Assembly: GCA_002706605.1 (NCBI GenBank)
Contig: PALT01000039.1
Coordinates: forward strand, 1-64,000
Length of the DNA stretch: 64,000 nucleotides
Direction: 5' to 3'
Origin: Rhodovulum sp.
GTDB taxonomy: Bacteria; Pseudomonadota; Alphaproteobacteria; Rhodobacterales; Rhodobacteraceae
The number at the start of each line of letters is the position of its first letter. Within the stretch, counting starts at the first letter, position 1. This document shows positions 16,708 to 26,114 of this stretch, in pieces. The notes beneath the pieces were generated by a model that was given only the letters and a program-made list of their open reading frames with translations, was not told the origin of the DNA and made no database searches. A program made the position numbers and the translations under genes.

Positions 16708-16735
16708 AAAAAGGGGCCGCAGTTGCCTGCGCCCC
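16708..16735 (-). terminator. Rho-independent terminator of ompW
   Basis: On the minus strand GGGGC-GCAG and CTGC-G-GCCCC form a stem with a GCAA loop and one bulged base, followed by TTTTT (complement of 16708-16712). It lies 25 bp after the ompW stop. Confidence 0.8.
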
Positions 16736-16759
16736 CTGTGCCTGTCCCGTTGGGCGGGA

Positions 16760-17356
16760 TCAGAATTTGCGCACGTAGCTAAAGCTATAGACCAGCGGGT
16801 CGATGTTGGCGGTGCCAATCGGTGCGCCGTTCAGACGGGCGTCGGTGTCGATGTCGATATAGCGCAGCGTGGCGCGCACGGCGTCCTTGTCCGACAGGGC
16901 GTAATCCACGCCGACCTGCGCCGCCAACCCGAACGAGTCGTCCAGCGCGACGTTCCCCAGCGCCGAGTTCTCTTCAAAGAAGGTCGTGTAGTTCACGCCG
17001 ACGCCGATGTAGGGGGTCCATTTGCTGTCATTGGCAAAGTGATAGTTCAGCGACAGGGTCGGGGGCAGCTGTTTCGTGGCCACGGTCCCGACGCCCGAAA
17101 TGGTCGCAGTGTGGTTGAACGGGGTCGCCGCCAACAGTTCGATCCCCAGATTGTCCTTGATGAAATATTCTGCGGTAAAGACAACGGCCGTGCCGCTATC
17201 GACGTCGGTGGGCTGACCGGCAAGGGTGCCGTTGCCGCTTGTCGGGTCAACGGTGCCGACACCGAGGCCAACGGTGATGTCGCCTGCGGATTGGGCGAGG
17301 GCCATCGGGGTGCTCAGGGCCAGAGCGCTCAGCGCGGCGAATGCGAGATGTTTCAT
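16760..17356 (-). CDS. ompW: OmpW-family outer membrane beta-barrel protein
   Basis: 198 residues. A signal peptide (K-H-L-A-F-A-A-L ... A-L-A-Q, cleaved about residue 22) is followed by alternating hydrophobic/polar strands. The OmpW-typical segments L-P-P-T-L-S-L-N-Y-H-F and W-T-P-Y-I-G-V-G-V-N-Y-T are present, as is a terminal aromatic residue (R-K-F) for BAM-mediated assembly. OmpW proteins form narrow 8-stranded barrels for small hydrophobic molecules. The length fits the family. ATG at 17354-17356 has AAGAAGG upstream. It is in reverse orientation between ivd and mccB, so it is not part of that operon. Confidence 0.88.
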   Translation of the reverse strand: MKHLAFAALSALALSTPMALAQSAGDITVGLGVGTVDPTSGNGTLAGQPTDVDSGTAVVFTAEYFIKDNLGIELLAATPFNHTATISGVGTVATKQLPPTLSLNYHFANDSKWTPYIGVGVNYTTFFEENSALGNVALDDSFGLAAQVGVDYALSDKDAVRATLRYIDIDTDARLNGAPIGTANIDPLVYSFSYVRKF

Positions 17357-17489
17357 AGTGTTACCTTCTTGTTTTTCGCGCAGGCCCTTGTCGCGCCGCC
17401 CGCTGCGGCGAACTTTGACCTGTATCAACCGCGCCATCACAAACGCGCGATTTGCCAAAATTTTTTCCCGATGTGAGTGAGGATCGACT

Positions 17490-19094
17490 GTGAAACTGAC
17501 CTCTCAGATTCTGACAAGTTCTCAGGACTTTCAGGACAACCACGCCGCCAATTTCGCGGCGCTGGAAACCGTTCAAGAGGCCGCGCGATGGGCCGCTGAC
17601 GGGGGCGGGGCGCGGGCGCGTGATCGTCATACCGCGCGGGGCAAGATGTTGCCGCGCGACCGGATTGCCGCCCTGTTGGATCGCGGCAGCCCGTTTCTAG
17701 AGGTCGGCGCGACCGCCGCGCATGGTCTCTATGACGGGGCCGCGCCCTGTGCCGGTGTTGTCGCGGGGATCGGGCGCGTCATGGGTCAAGAGGTGATGAT
17801 CCTGTGCAATGACGCCACGGTCAAAGGCGGGACCTATTTCCCCATGACCGTGAAAAAGCACCTGCGCGCCCAAGAGATCGCCGAGGAATGCGCACTGCCC
17901 TGTATCTATCTGGTCGATAGTGGCGGCGCGAACCTGCCCAATCAGGATGAGGTCTTTCCCGACCGCGACCATTTCGGGCGGATCTTTTACAATCAAGCAC
18001 GGATGAGCGCCAAGAACATCCCCCAGATCGCTGTGGTCATGGGGTCCTGTACGGCGGGCGGGGCCTATGTGCCTGCGATGTCGGATGTGACCATCATTGT
18101 GCGCGATCAGGGCACGATCTTTCTGGCCGGTCCGCCTTTGGTCAAGGCCGCCACAGGCGAGGACGTGACCGCCGAGGATCTGGGCGGGGGCGATGTGCAC
18201 ACGCGCCTGTCGGGGGTGGCCGATTATCTGGCCGAGGATGACGCGCATGCGCTGGCCCTTGCCCGCCGTGCGGTGGGCAACCTGAACCGTGCCAAACCCT
18301 CCACCGTGGTTCTGCAACCGTCCGAGGAACCGGCCTATGATCCCGCCGAGCTGCTTGGCGTGGTGCCCCGTGATCTGCGCACGCCCTATGACTGTCGTGA
18401 GGTGATCGCGCGTCTGGTGGACGGGTCGCGCTTTGACGAATTCAAACCACGCTTTGGCGAAACCCTCGTCTGTGGGTTCGCCCATGTGACCGGCATGCCC
18501 GTCGGGATCATCGGCAACAACGGGGTGCTGTTTTCCGAAGCCGCGCAAAAGGGCGCGCATTTCGTGGAATTGTGCAGCCAGCGCGGCATTCCATTGGTGT
18601 TTCTGCAAAACATCACCGGTTTCATGGTCGGGCGACAGTATGAAAACCAAGGCATCGCGCGCCACGGGGCAAAAATGGTGACCGCCGTCGCAACCACATC
18701 CGTGCCGAAAATCACCATGCTGATCGGTGGCTCTTTCGGGGCGGGAAACTATGGCATGTCGGGGCGGGCGTATCAGCCACGGTTCCTGTGGACATGGCCC
18801 AACAGCCGCATCTCGGTCATGGGCGGCGAACAGGCGGCGGGGGTTCTGGCCACCGTCAAACGCGCCGCGATCGAACGCGCAGGCGAGGAATGGAGCACCG
18901 AGGACGAGGCGGCCTTCAAACAGCCCACCATCGACATGTTCGCCGAACAATCCCACCCGCTCTATGCCTCGGCGCGTCTGTGGGATGACGGCATCATCGA
19001 TCCGCGCAATAGCCGCACAGTCCTGTCGCTCAGCCTGTCCGCCGCGCTCTGCGCCCCAATCCAAAGGACCCAATTCGGTGTCTTCCGCATGTAA
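17490..19094 (+). CDS. mccB: Methylcrotonyl-CoA carboxylase, carboxyltransferase (beta) subunit
   Basis: A 534-residue carboxyltransferase that moves CO2 from carboxybiotin to 3-methylcrotonyl-CoA, step two of the leucine pathway here. The two crotonase-like domains show [13 protein letters not shown] (about 110-122), [22 protein letters not shown] and the C-terminal [12 protein letters not shown], ending F-G-V-F-R-M. These are features of MCC beta rather than propionyl-CoA carboxylase. The GTG start at 17490 is preceded by GAGG. mccA follows after a 119-bp gap containing two strong hairpins. Confidence 0.93.
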   Translation: MKLTSQILTSSQDFQDNHAANFAALETVQEAARWAADGGGARARDRHTARGKMLPRDRIAALLDRGSPFLEVGATAAHGLYDGAAPCAGVVAGIGRVMGQEVMILCNDATVKGGTYFPMTVKKHLRAQEIAEECALPCIYLVDSGGANLPNQDEVFPDRDHFGRIFYNQARMSAKNIPQIAVVMGSCTAGGAYVPAMSDVTIIVRDQGTIFLAGPPLVKAATGEDVTAEDLGGGDVHTRLSGVADYLAEDDAHALALARRAVGNLNRAKPSTVVLQPSEEPAYDPAELLGVVPRDLRTPYDCREVIARLVDGSRFDEFKPRFGETLVCGFAHVTGMPVGIIGNNGVLFSEAAQKGAHFVELCSQRGIPLVFLQNITGFMVGRQYENQGIARHGAKMVTAVATTSVPKITMLIGGSFGAGNYGMSGRAYQPRFLWTWPNSRISVMGGEQAAGVLATVKRAAIERAGEEWSTEDEAAFKQPTIDMFAEQSHPLYASARLWDDGIIDPRNSRTVLSLSLSAALCAPIQRTQFGVFRM

Positions 19095-19109
19095 ATTTTT
19101 TGCCTCCGG

Positions 19110-19186
19110 CGGGGATATTTTAACCAAAGCAAAACCAACTTGCTTTGGCCAAATATCCCCGGGGGTGCGGGGGCAGGCAGCCCCCG
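19110..19186. repeat. Two consecutive GC-rich hairpins between mccB and mccA
   Basis: First hairpin 19110-19161: outer arms of 11 bp (CGGGGATATTT / AAATATCCCCG), a small internal loop, then inner arms of 9 bp (CCAAAGCAA / TTGCTTTGG) and a 7-nt loop. Second hairpin 19168-19186: CGGGGGC / GCCCCCG with a 5-nt loop. There is no T run, so it is not a simple terminator. The sequence resembles an intergenic palindromic element I recall as common in roseobacter genomes, but no second copy was noticed in this window. Confidence 0.7.
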
Positions 19187-19213
19187 TGCAGTCCGTCCCA
19201 AAGGGAGAGACGA

Positions 19214-21154
19214 ATGTTTGACCGTATCCTGATTGCCAACCGTGGTGAAATCGCCTGTCGCGTCATCGACACGGCCCGCCGTTTGGGCGTTGAAACCGTG
19301 GCCGTCTATTCCGACGCGGACAGGGGCGCGCGCCATGTGGAAATGGCGGATAGGGCCGTGGCGCTTGGCGGGAACCTCCCGTCTGAGAGCTATCTGATCG
19401 GGGAGCGTATCATTCAGGCCGCGTTGGACACGGGCGCACAGGCGATCCATCCGGGCTATGGGTTTTTGTCCGAAAACCCCGATTTCGTCGCGGCGGTGCA
19501 GGCGGCGGGACTGGTGTTTATCGGTCCCGATCCCGACGCGATCCGCCTGATGGGTCTCAAAGACGCGGCCAAGGCGCATATGGCCGCCGCCGGTGTGCCG
19601 GTTGTACCCGGCTATCACGGTGATGATCAGGACCCCGCGTCGCTGGCCCTGCGCGCAGACGAGATCGGCTATCCCGTGTTGATCAAGGCCGTGGCGGGCG
19701 GCGGGGGCAAAGGGATGCGCCGCGTGGATACTCCGGATGGTTTTGCCGCCGCTCTGGCCGCCGCACGGCGTGAGGCCGAGGGCGCGTTTAACAACCCCGA
19801 TGTTCTGATCGAACGCTATGTGACCCAGCCGCGCCATATCGAGGTTCAGGTCTTTGGCGACGGGGTGAACGCGGTTCATCTCTATGAGCGCGATTGTTCC
19901 CTGCAACGCCGCCATCAAAAGGTCATCGAAGAGGCCCCCGCGCCCGGCATGACGCCCGAGATGCGCGCGGCCATGGGACAGGCCGCCGTGCGCGCCGCCG
20001 AGGCGGTGAACTATCGCGGGGCCGGGACGGTCGAATTCATCGTCGACGGGCAGGGCGGTCTGCGCCCCGATGGGTTTTGGTTCATGGAGATGAACACCCG
20101 CCTACAGGTCGAACATCCGGTGACCGAGGCGATCACGGGTATTGACCTTGTGGAATGGCAATTGCGCGTTGCCGCCGGTGAGGGCCTGCCGATGGCGCAA
20201 CAGGACATCCCCCTGACCGGCCACGCGTTTGAGGCGCGTCTTTATGCCGAGGATGTTCCGGCTGGGTTCTTGCCCGCGACGGGGCGGATTGATCACTTGC
20301 GCTGGCCCGACAGCGCGCGGATCGACACCGGTATTCGCGCGGGCGATGACGTGTCGCCATTCTATGACCCGATGCTGGCCAAGGTCATCACCCATGGCGC
20401 GACGCGCGACATTGCCCTGCGCCAGATGCGCCGCGCCTTGGCAGGGACCGAGGTTGCGGGCTGTGTGACCAATATCGGCTTCCTCGGTGCACTCTGCGCC
20501 CATGACGGGTTTTCCGCGGGACAGGTCGACACCGGTCTGATCGACCGCGATCTGGACGCGTTGGTCGGTGCGGCGGGGGCGGATGTCACCGACACACTGG
20601 CCGCCGTGATCGCCCTGTGCGCGGATGAAATGGGGCAGGGGCCGCATACAGGCTTTGCCCTGTGGGGTCCGGTGGCGCAGCCCGTGACCCTGATCATCGG
20701 AGATGAAACCAAATCGGCCCGCGCCGCGATCCACAGCGCCGCGCGCATTGACATCACGTTGGACGGGGCGACGCATACCGCCACCAAAACCGCGTCGGGA
20801 TGGAGCGTGGATGGCACGCCATTGCCCGCCGCCACGATCACGGGCGACCGGATCACCGTTTTCACACCCGCGCGGCCCGTGTTTATCCGCCCCGATCCTT
20901 TGGCCCGCGACGCAGGCGCGACGGGGTCAGATGTGATTGAGGCCCCCATGCCCGGCCTGATCCGCGCGGTGATGGTGGCCGCCGGTGACACGGTTCATGC
21001 GGGTCAGGATCTGGTCATCCAAGAGGCGATGAAGATGGAGCACACCCTGACCGCATGGCGCGACGGCGTGATTGCCGAGGTTCTGGTCGCGACCGGCGAT
21101 CAGGTCATCGGCGGCGCCCCGTTGATCCGTCTGGAACCCGAGAACGCGGCATGA
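19214..21154 (+). CDS. mccA: Methylcrotonyl-CoA carboxylase, biotin carboxylase/carrier (alpha) subunit
   Basis: A 646-residue protein. The biotin carboxylase domain starts F-D-R-I-L-I-A-N-R-G-E-I-A-C-R and has the ATP-grasp loop G-G-G-G-K-G-M-R; M-E-M-N-T-R-L-Q-V-E-H carries catalytic residues near 295-305. The C-terminal biotinyl domain has A-M-K-M-E-H with the target Lys about residue 606. It carboxylates biotin with ATP and bicarbonate and works with MccB. The frame opens upstream, but ATG 19214 has AAGGGAGA upstream and gives the family N-terminus. Its stop overlaps the GST start (ATGA). Biotin is presumably attached by the BirA encoded at 43091. Confidence 0.93.
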   Translation: MFDRILIANRGEIACRVIDTARRLGVETVAVYSDADRGARHVEMADRAVALGGNLPSESYLIGERIIQAALDTGAQAIHPGYGFLSENPDFVAAVQAAGLVFIGPDPDAIRLMGLKDAAKAHMAAAGVPVVPGYHGDDQDPASLALRADEIGYPVLIKAVAGGGGKGMRRVDTPDGFAAALAAARREAEGAFNNPDVLIERYVTQPRHIEVQVFGDGVNAVHLYERDCSLQRRHQKVIEEAPAPGMTPEMRAAMGQAAVRAAEAVNYRGAGTVEFIVDGQGGLRPDGFWFMEMNTRLQVEHPVTEAITGIDLVEWQLRVAAGEGLPMAQQDIPLTGHAFEARLYAEDVPAGFLPATGRIDHLRWPDSARIDTGIRAGDDVSPFYDPMLAKVITHGATRDIALRQMRRALAGTEVAGCVTNIGFLGALCAHDGFSAGQVDTGLIDRDLDALVGAAGADVTDTLAAVIALCADEMGQGPHTGFALWGPVAQPVTLIIGDETKSARAAIHSAARIDITLDGATHTATKTASGWSVDGTPLPAATITGDRITVFTPARPVFIRPDPLARDAGATGSDVIEAPMPGLIRAVMVAAGDTVHAGQDLVIQEAMKMEHTLTAWRDGVIAEVLVATGDQVIGGAPLIRLEPENAA

Positions 21155-21825
21155 GCATCACCCTGCACCATGTGGCCCAGGCACGGTCCTTTCGCGTTCT
21201 CTGGGCGCTGTGCGAATTGGGCGTGGATTTCACCGTTGAACAGCATTCGTTTTTCGACGGATCTCTACAGGGCGAGGCGTTTCGGGCCAAATCGCCCGCG
21301 TCGCGCGTGCCCGCGCTAGACCTCCACGGCCGTACCTATTTCGAGAGCGGCGCGATCTTGGAACTGCTGGCCGAAACATTTGACGGGGGGCTTGGCCGCG
21401 CGGTCGGATCGGATCATCGCGGGGCCTATCTGGAATGGCTGCATTTCGGTGAAACCATGGGTCAGCATCTGGCCAACCTGACCCAACACCACATCATCCT
21501 TTTTGAGGCCTCAATGCGCAGCCCGACGGTCATGCGGCTTGAGGCCAAGCGACTGGCGAAATGTATCGGCGCGGTTGTTGGCGCGGTGGGGGATCAGGCG
21601 TACCTTTTGCCCGACGGGTTCAGTATGGCGGATATCGCGGTGGGGTACGCGTTGTGGATTGCGCAGCGGTTTGTCGATCTGGCCGAGATCGACGGTGCGA
21701 CGGCCTATCTGGATCGCCTGTCCGCGCGGCCCGCGTTTCAGGCGGCATTGACCCGCGATGGCGCGGCCCAGATTTACACGCAGGATTTCTATCCGCCCCC
21801 GCCCAAGGAGGCCCCTAATGCCTGA
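21151..21825 (+). CDS. Glutathione S-transferase family protein
   Basis: 224 residues. The N-terminal thioredoxin-like domain has an early S-F-R-V-L-W-A-L-C-E-L motif and S-R-V-P-A-L with the cis-Pro, then E-S-G-A-I-L-E-L-L, the gamma-Glu/Ser glutathione site. The C-terminal domain is helical. It overlaps mccA by 4 nt and hmgL by 8 nt, so it is an integral part of the leucine operon. A role in removing reactive acyl-CoA intermediates such as methylcrotonyl-CoA is an attractive guess from position only. The substrate is unknown. Confidence 0.85.
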   Translation: MSITLHHVAQARSFRVLWALCELGVDFTVEQHSFFDGSLQGEAFRAKSPASRVPALDLHGRTYFESGAILELLAETFDGGLGRAVGSDHRGAYLEWLHFGETMGQHLANLTQHHIILFEASMRSPTVMRLEAKRLAKCIGAVVGAVGDQAYLLPDGFSMADIAVGYALWIAQRFVDLAEIDGATAYLDRLSARPAFQAALTRDGAAQIYTQDFYPPPPKEAPNA

Positions 21826-22681
21826 AGCCGTTGAAATCGTTGAGGTCGGCCCGCGCGACGGGCTCCAGAACGAAAAGGGCGTGATCGCGACCGAGGACAA
21901 GATCGCCCTGATTGACCTCTTGTCCAACGCGGGTTTCGCGCGGATTGAGGCCGCCAGTTTCGTCAGCCCCAAGTGGGTGCCGCAAATGGCCGACGGGGGT
22001 GCGGTGATGGCGGGGATCACGCGCGCCGACGGCGTGCGGTACATGGCTCTGACCCCGAACATGCAGGGGTTTGAACGGGCTCTGGCTGCGCGTGTCGATC
22101 AGGTGGCGATCTTTGCCGCCGCGTCCGAGGGGTTCAGCCGCGCCAATATCAACGCCACGATTGACGAGAGCCTGACGCGCTTTGCCCCCGTGATGGCGGC
22201 GGCGCGCGACCATGCGATCCCCGTGCGTGCCTATGTGTCCTGTGTCACCGATTGCCCCTATGACGGGCCCGTCGCGCCGGGTGCCGTCGCGGATGTCGCC
22301 GCGCGCCTGTTGGATCTTGGCGCGGTCGAGATCAGCCTTGGCGAGACCTTGGGCCATGGCACAGCCGAGGCCGTGGATGCGATGTTGACGGCGGTGACCA
22401 AGCGTGTCCCTGCGAACCTGTTGGCGGGGCATTTTCATGACACGGGCGGCGTGGCCTTGGCCAATATCGACGTGGCCCTGTCCCATGGGGTGCGGATTTT
22501 CGACGCGGCGGTCGGGGGGCTGGGCGGCTGTCCCTATGCCAAGGGCGCCAAGGGCAATGTCGCGACCGAACGGGTGATGCGTCATCTGGAGGCGGCGGGA
22601 TATACCACTGGCCTGCGTTCCGAGATCGTGGATCAGGCCGCAGAGATGGCGCGCGCCATGCGCGGAAAGGACAGTGAATGA
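21818..22681 (+). CDS. hmgL: Hydroxymethylglutaryl-CoA lyase
   Basis: A 287-residue TIM-barrel lyase splitting HMG-CoA into acetoacetate and acetyl-CoA, the last step of leucine catabolism. The N-terminal E-V-G-P-R-D-G-L-Q-N-E motif (metal and catalytic residues) and the active-site Cys loop G-G-C-P-Y-A-K-G-A-K-G-N (about residue 235-246) are both intact; H-F-H-D-T-G gives the metal-binding histidines. AAGGAGG precedes the ATG, which lies inside the GST gene's end. The stop overlaps the next start (ATGA). Confidence 0.96.
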   Translation: MPEAVEIVEVGPRDGLQNEKGVIATEDKIALIDLLSNAGFARIEAASFVSPKWVPQMADGGAVMAGITRADGVRYMALTPNMQGFERALAARVDQVAIFAAASEGFSRANINATIDESLTRFAPVMAAARDHAIPVRAYVSCVTDCPYDGPVAPGAVADVAARLLDLGAVEISLGETLGHGTAEAVDAMLTAVTKRVPANLLAGHFHDTGGVALANIDVALSHGVRIFDAAVGGLGGCPYAKGAKGNVATERVMRHLEAAGYTTGLRSEIVDQAAEMARAMRGKDSE

Positions 22682-23466
22682 CACATCCCCTACTGATCGA
22701 GATTGACGAGCGCGGCGTCGCGACGGTGACGATGAACGACACCGACCGCCACAACGCCCTGTCCGAACCGATGATGGACGCGCTGTCCGATATGGCCGCG
22801 ACAGTCGGGCAGAACCCCGATGTGCGCGCCGTGATCCTGACCGGCGCGGGCAAGAGCTTCTGTGCCGGCGGTGATCTGGCGTGGATGCGTGCCCAGTTTG
22901 AAAAGGGCGAGGCCGCCAAAGAGGCCGCCGCGCGCAAACTGGCCGATATGTTACTGGCGCTGGACCGGATGCCAAAACCGTTGATCGGGCGCATTAATGG
23001 TCAGGCGTTTGGCGGCGGTCTGGGCCTGATGTCGATCTGTGACGTGGCGATTGGCCTGTCTGGGTCGAAATTCGGCTTTACCGAAACCCGCCTTGGTCTG
23101 ACCCCCGCCACCATCAGCCCCTATGTCGTTGCACGGATGGGCGCGGCCAAGGCGCGCCGCGTGTTCATGTCGGCCCGCGTGTTTGACGGGGACGAGGCCG
23201 TGCGCCTCAACCTGCTGACCGAGGCGGTGGATGATCTGGCCACCCTTGATCAACGTGTTCAACACGAGGTCGAACCGTATCTTTCTTGTGCACCGGGTGC
23301 CGTGGCCGATGCCAAAGCGTTGATCCATGCCCTCAGCCGTCAGATTGATGACACTGTGATTGCGCATACCGTCGCGGCTTTGTCCGAGCGTTGGGCCGAT
23401 TCCGAGGCCCAAGAGGGCATCAATGCCTTCTTTGAGCGGCGCAAACCCCAGTGGAATAAGGGCTAA
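22678..23466 (+). CDS. Enoyl-CoA hydratase/isomerase, probable methylglutaconyl-CoA hydratase
   Basis: A 262-residue crotonase with the oxyanion-hole sequence G-K-S-F-C-A-G-G-D-L-A-W-M (about residues 60-72) and G-Q-A-F-G-G-G-L-G-L followed by F-G-F-T-E-T-R-L-G-L, where Glu is the catalytic acid/base. The A-G-x-D-L-x-W-M form is typical of LiuC-type methylglutaconyl-CoA hydratases, and the position after hmgL supports this role (methylglutaconyl-CoA to HMG-CoA). It is the last gene of the cluster; a weak hairpin at 23588-23612 may end the transcript. Confidence 0.85.
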   Translation: MTHPLLIEIDERGVATVTMNDTDRHNALSEPMMDALSDMAATVGQNPDVRAVILTGAGKSFCAGGDLAWMRAQFEKGEAAKEAAARKLADMLLALDRMPKPLIGRINGQAFGGGLGLMSICDVAIGLSGSKFGFTETRLGLTPATISPYVVARMGAAKARRVFMSARVFDGDEAVRLNLLTEAVDDLATLDQRVQHEVEPYLSCAPGAVADAKALIHALSRQIDDTVIAHTVAALSERWADSEAQEGINAFFERRKPQWNKG

Positions 23467-23626
23467 TCCGACCTTTTGCCCGGTTGTACGACCAATGGCG
23501 TAGGGCGGATATGACGCGCTGGGGCGAGTCGCCGCATGCGACATTCTTTCCGCTTTCCTTCGCACGCAATTGCATACTTTGTTGGATAACCCCGTGATTT
23601 AAGGGTTTTTCACCTGTCGCGTTTGG

Positions 23627-23655
23627 TTGACCCCGACGCGGCACGGGGGTAAACC
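23627..23655 (+). promoter_or_regulatory. Candidate promoter of the nuo operon
   Basis: TTGACC (23627-23632), a 17-bp spacer and TAAACC (23650-23655), 52 bp upstream of the nuoA ATG in a 241-bp gap after the leucine cluster. It is the best sigma-70-like pair in the gap. A short dyad GGCCGT-A-ACGGCC follows it in the leader. Confidence 0.4.
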
Positions 23656-23707
23656 CTGCGTAGCAAAACGGCCGTAACGGCCTGCACGCCAAAAGGAGTT
23701 GCGCCAC

Positions 23708-24073
23708 ATGGACGACCTTCTCAGAGAGTACCTTCCGATCCTCATTTTTCTGGGAATGGCTGTGGCCCTTGGCCTCGTCCTGATCCTGGCTGCTTTGGTT
23801 CTGGCGGTACGTAACCCTGACCCCGAAAAAGTATCCGCGTTTGAGTGTGGCTTTAACGCCTTTGACGATGCGCGGATGAAATTCGACGTCCGGTTCTACC
23901 TGGTCTCGATCCTGTTCATCATTTTCGACCTTGAAATCGCGTTCCTGTTCCCGTGGGCGGTGTCCTTTGGCACGCTGACGACGGTCGGGTTCTGGTCGAT
24001 GATGGTCTTCCTCGGGGTTCTGACCATCGGCTTTGCCTACGAATGGAAAAAAGGAGCCCTGGAATGGGAGTGA
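23708..24073 (+). CDS. nuoA: NADH-quinone oxidoreductase subunit A
   Basis: A 121-residue membrane subunit of complex I with three transmembrane helices (about 8-30, 63-83, 90-110). The conserved loop [12 protein letters not shown] carries the Cys exposed in the deactive form of the enzyme, and the acidic helix F-D-L-E-I-A-F-L is intact. ATG 23708 with AGGAG 9 nt upstream is preferred over the TTG at 23699. First gene of the collinear nuo run; it overlaps nuoB by 10 nt. Confidence 0.96.
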   Translation: MDDLLREYLPILIFLGMAVALGLVLILAALVLAVRNPDPEKVSAFECGFNAFDDARMKFDVRFYLVSILFIIFDLEIAFLFPWAVSFGTLTTVGFWSMMVFLGVLTIGFAYEWKKGALEWE

Positions 24074-24597
24074 GCACATCCGCCAACACCGCCGGCGTTG
24101 ATATGGAACACGCCACCCAGTCTCTGAACAAAGAGCTTCAGGATAAGGGCTTTCTGCTGACCTCGTCCGAGGACATCCTGAACTGGGCGCGTACCGGTTC
24201 GCTGCACTGGATGACCTTTGGTCTGGCCTGCTGCGCCGTTGAGATGATGCACACCTCGATGCCGCGCTATGACGCCGAACGGTTCGGGATCGCCCCGCGT
24301 GCCTCCCCGCGTCAGTCGGACGTGATGATCGTTGCGGGCACGCTGACCAACAAAATGGCGCCTGCGCTGCGCAAGGTCTATGACCAGATGCCCGAGCCAC
24401 GCTATGTCATCTCGATGGGGTCCTGCGCGAACGGTGGTGGTTACTATCACTATTCGTACTCGGTCGTGCGTGGCTGTGACCGCGTTGTGCCCGTCGATAT
24501 CTACGTGCCCGGCTGTCCTCCGACGGCAGAGGCGCTGCTTTATGGTCTGCTGCAGCTGCAGCGCAAAATTCGCCGTACCGGCACCATTGTGAGGTAA
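24064..24597 (+). CDS. nuoB: NADH-quinone oxidoreductase subunit B
   Basis: A 177-residue peripheral subunit holding the terminal N2 [4Fe-4S] cluster. The ligands are visible as the adjacent pair in [10 protein letters not shown], a third Cys in M-G-S-C-A-N-G-G-G and the fourth in V-P-G-C-P-P-T. Electrons pass from here to quinone at the NuoB/NuoD interface. The ATG lies inside the end of nuoA. The family-typical core starts near residue 25; the first 25 residues are variable. Confidence 0.97.
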   Translation: MGVSTSANTAGVDMEHATQSLNKELQDKGFLLTSSEDILNWARTGSLHWMTFGLACCAVEMMHTSMPRYDAERFGIAPRASPRQSDVMIVAGTLTNKMAPALRKVYDQMPEPRYVISMGSCANGGGYYHYSYSVVRGCDRVVPVDIYVPGCPPTAEALLYGLLQLQRKIRRTGTIVR

Positions 24598-24603
24598 CGC
24601 GGG

Positions 24604-25206
24604 ATGAGTGACGCCCTGAAAGAACTGGGAACCCATCTGGAGCTCAAGCGCCACGAATGCGTTCTGTCGTGGTCGGTTGAGTTTGACGAGCTGACCATCG
24701 ACGTTGCTCCGGCGAACATCGTTCCGTTCGTCGAGTTCCTGAAGACCGACGCAAGCTGCAAGTTCTCGACGCTGGTTGATATCACCGCTGTGGACTATCC
24801 GGACCGCGATGCGCGTTTCGACGTCGTCTATCACTTCCTGTCGATGTACCAGAACCAGCGGATCCGCCTGCGCTGTGCCGTGCGTGAGGGCGACATGATC
24901 GCCTCGATCACCGAGGTGCACCCGTCGGCCAACTGGTTTGAGCGCGAAGTGTTCGACATGTTCGGCATCCTGTTCTCGGGTCACCCCGACATGCGCCGTC
25001 TGCTGACGGACTACGGCTTCCGTGGTTATCCGCTGCGCAAGGATTTCCCGACGACCGGCTACACCGAGGTCCGCTATGACGAAGAGCAAAAGCGCGTCGT
25101 CTATGAACCCGTCAGCCTTGTTCAGGAATACCGTCAGTTCGATTTCCTCAGCCCGTGGGAAGGCGCGAAATACGTCCTGCCCGGCGACGAGAAGACAGGG
25201 GCCTGA
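24604..25206 (+). CDS. nuoC: NADH-quinone oxidoreductase subunit C
   Basis: 200 residues, the 30-kDa-subunit family. The signature E-R-E[26 protein letters not shown] is complete (about residues 117-145), followed by P-L-R-K-D-F-P. It is separate from NuoD, as in most alphaproteobacteria (fused in E. coli). GAGG precedes the ATG 6 nt after the nuoB stop. Two sulfotransferase genes, not nuoD, follow. Confidence 0.97.
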   Translation: MSDALKELGTHLELKRHECVLSWSVEFDELTIDVAPANIVPFVEFLKTDASCKFSTLVDITAVDYPDRDARFDVVYHFLSMYQNQRIRLRCAVREGDMIASITEVHPSANWFEREVFDMFGILFSGHPDMRRLLTDYGFRGYPLRKDFPTTGYTEVRYDEEQKRVVYEPVSLVQEYRQFDFLSPWEGAKYVLPGDEKTGA

Positions 25207-25211
25207 TCTAA

Positions 25212-26114
25212 GTGCAGGGCGCCAGCCAGCATATCACGCCAAACGGCGACACGGACGCACCCGTCATGTTCTTCGTTATCGGAGCGCAAAAGTCGGGGAC
25301 GTCGTGGCTGCATAGCTATCTGGTGGCCCATCCGCAGGTCTCGATGGGACCGATCAAGGAATACCACTATTTCAACAAGTTCCACGGCAGCGTCGAAAAC
25401 GACTGTCGTGCGCCGCGCTTGCAATCGTTCTGGCGGTGGTTTGCGCGCGGGAACCTGTTGCTTCGCGTTGGCGAGGTGAAATCGGTGTTTTCGGCGGCGA
25501 TTGCGGCCTTTGGATCGGGGCGCTCGTACCTCGACATTGTGCGTGGCGATCAGAAAGACGCACGCGCCTTTGGCGATGTTTCGCCCGCCTACGGCATTCT
25601 TGGCGCAGATGCGTATCGGGAAATGCGCGACATCTATCCCAACACGAAATTCGTGTTTGTGATGCGGGATCCGGTTGACCGTCTGTGGTCGAACGCCCGC
25701 ATGCGCGCGCGTCGCAAGGGCTATGATCTGGATGCGCAGTCGCGTGACTATGCCGATCTGCTGGACCGAGCGCTGACCCATCCGCGGATGTTTGGCTATT
25801 CCGATTACGCGCGCACGATCAAGGAACTCGAAAGCGTCGTTCCCTCCGAAGATATCCTGTATCTCTTTTACGAGACCCTGTTTTCGGACGAGGGCGTGCA
25901 AGAGCTTTGTGCCTTTTTGGGCCTCGATTTCGTGCCTGGTGAATACACGACGCGTGTGTTCAAGGGCCTGAACGCCGATGTCAGCGCCGATTGGGCGCGC
26001 ACTGCCGAGGGACGACTGTCCCATGTCTATTCGTTTGTGCGTTCGCGCTTTGGCGACCGTGTTCCGGCTGGGTGGCGTCTGACTGGCGGCACCTCTGCGG
26101 AGGGCGCGGCATGA
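25212..26114 (+). CDS. PAPS-dependent sulfotransferase (first of pair)
   Basis: 300 residues. The 5'-phosphosulfate loop is I-G-A-Q-K-S-G-T-S-W-L (about 23-33) and the 3'-phosphate motif is V-M-R-D-P-V-D-R-L-W-S (about 150-160); both are canonical for sulfotransferases that move sulfate from PAPS to a hydroxyl or amine. The overall form is like the heparan-sulfate/Nod-factor type soluble domain, with no signal peptide or membrane helix, so it is cytoplasmic. Start GTG 25212 lies 5 nt after nuoC; an ATG at 25266 is the alternative. It overlaps the second sulfotransferase by 4 nt. The acceptor is unknown; nothing in complex I is known to need sulfation. Confidence 0.85.
   Translation: MQGASQHITPNGDTDAPVMFFVIGAQKSGTSWLHSYLVAHPQVSMGPIKEYHYFNKFHGSVENDCRAPRLQSFWRWFARGNLLLRVGEVKSVFSAAIAAFGSGRSYLDIVRGDQKDARAFGDVSPAYGILGADAYREMRDIYPNTKFVFVMRDPVDRLWSNARMRARRKGYDLDAQSRDYADLLDRALTHPRMFGYSDYARTIKELESVVPSEDILYLFYETLFSDEGVQELCAFLGLDFVPGEYTTRVFKGLNADVSADWARTAEGRLSHVYSFVRSRFGDRVPAGWRLTGGTSAEGAA

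Noticed and set aside
23588-23612. AACCC/GGGTT hairpin followed by T residues after the leucine cluster
   Set aside because: Only five pairs; too weak to call a terminator with confidence.
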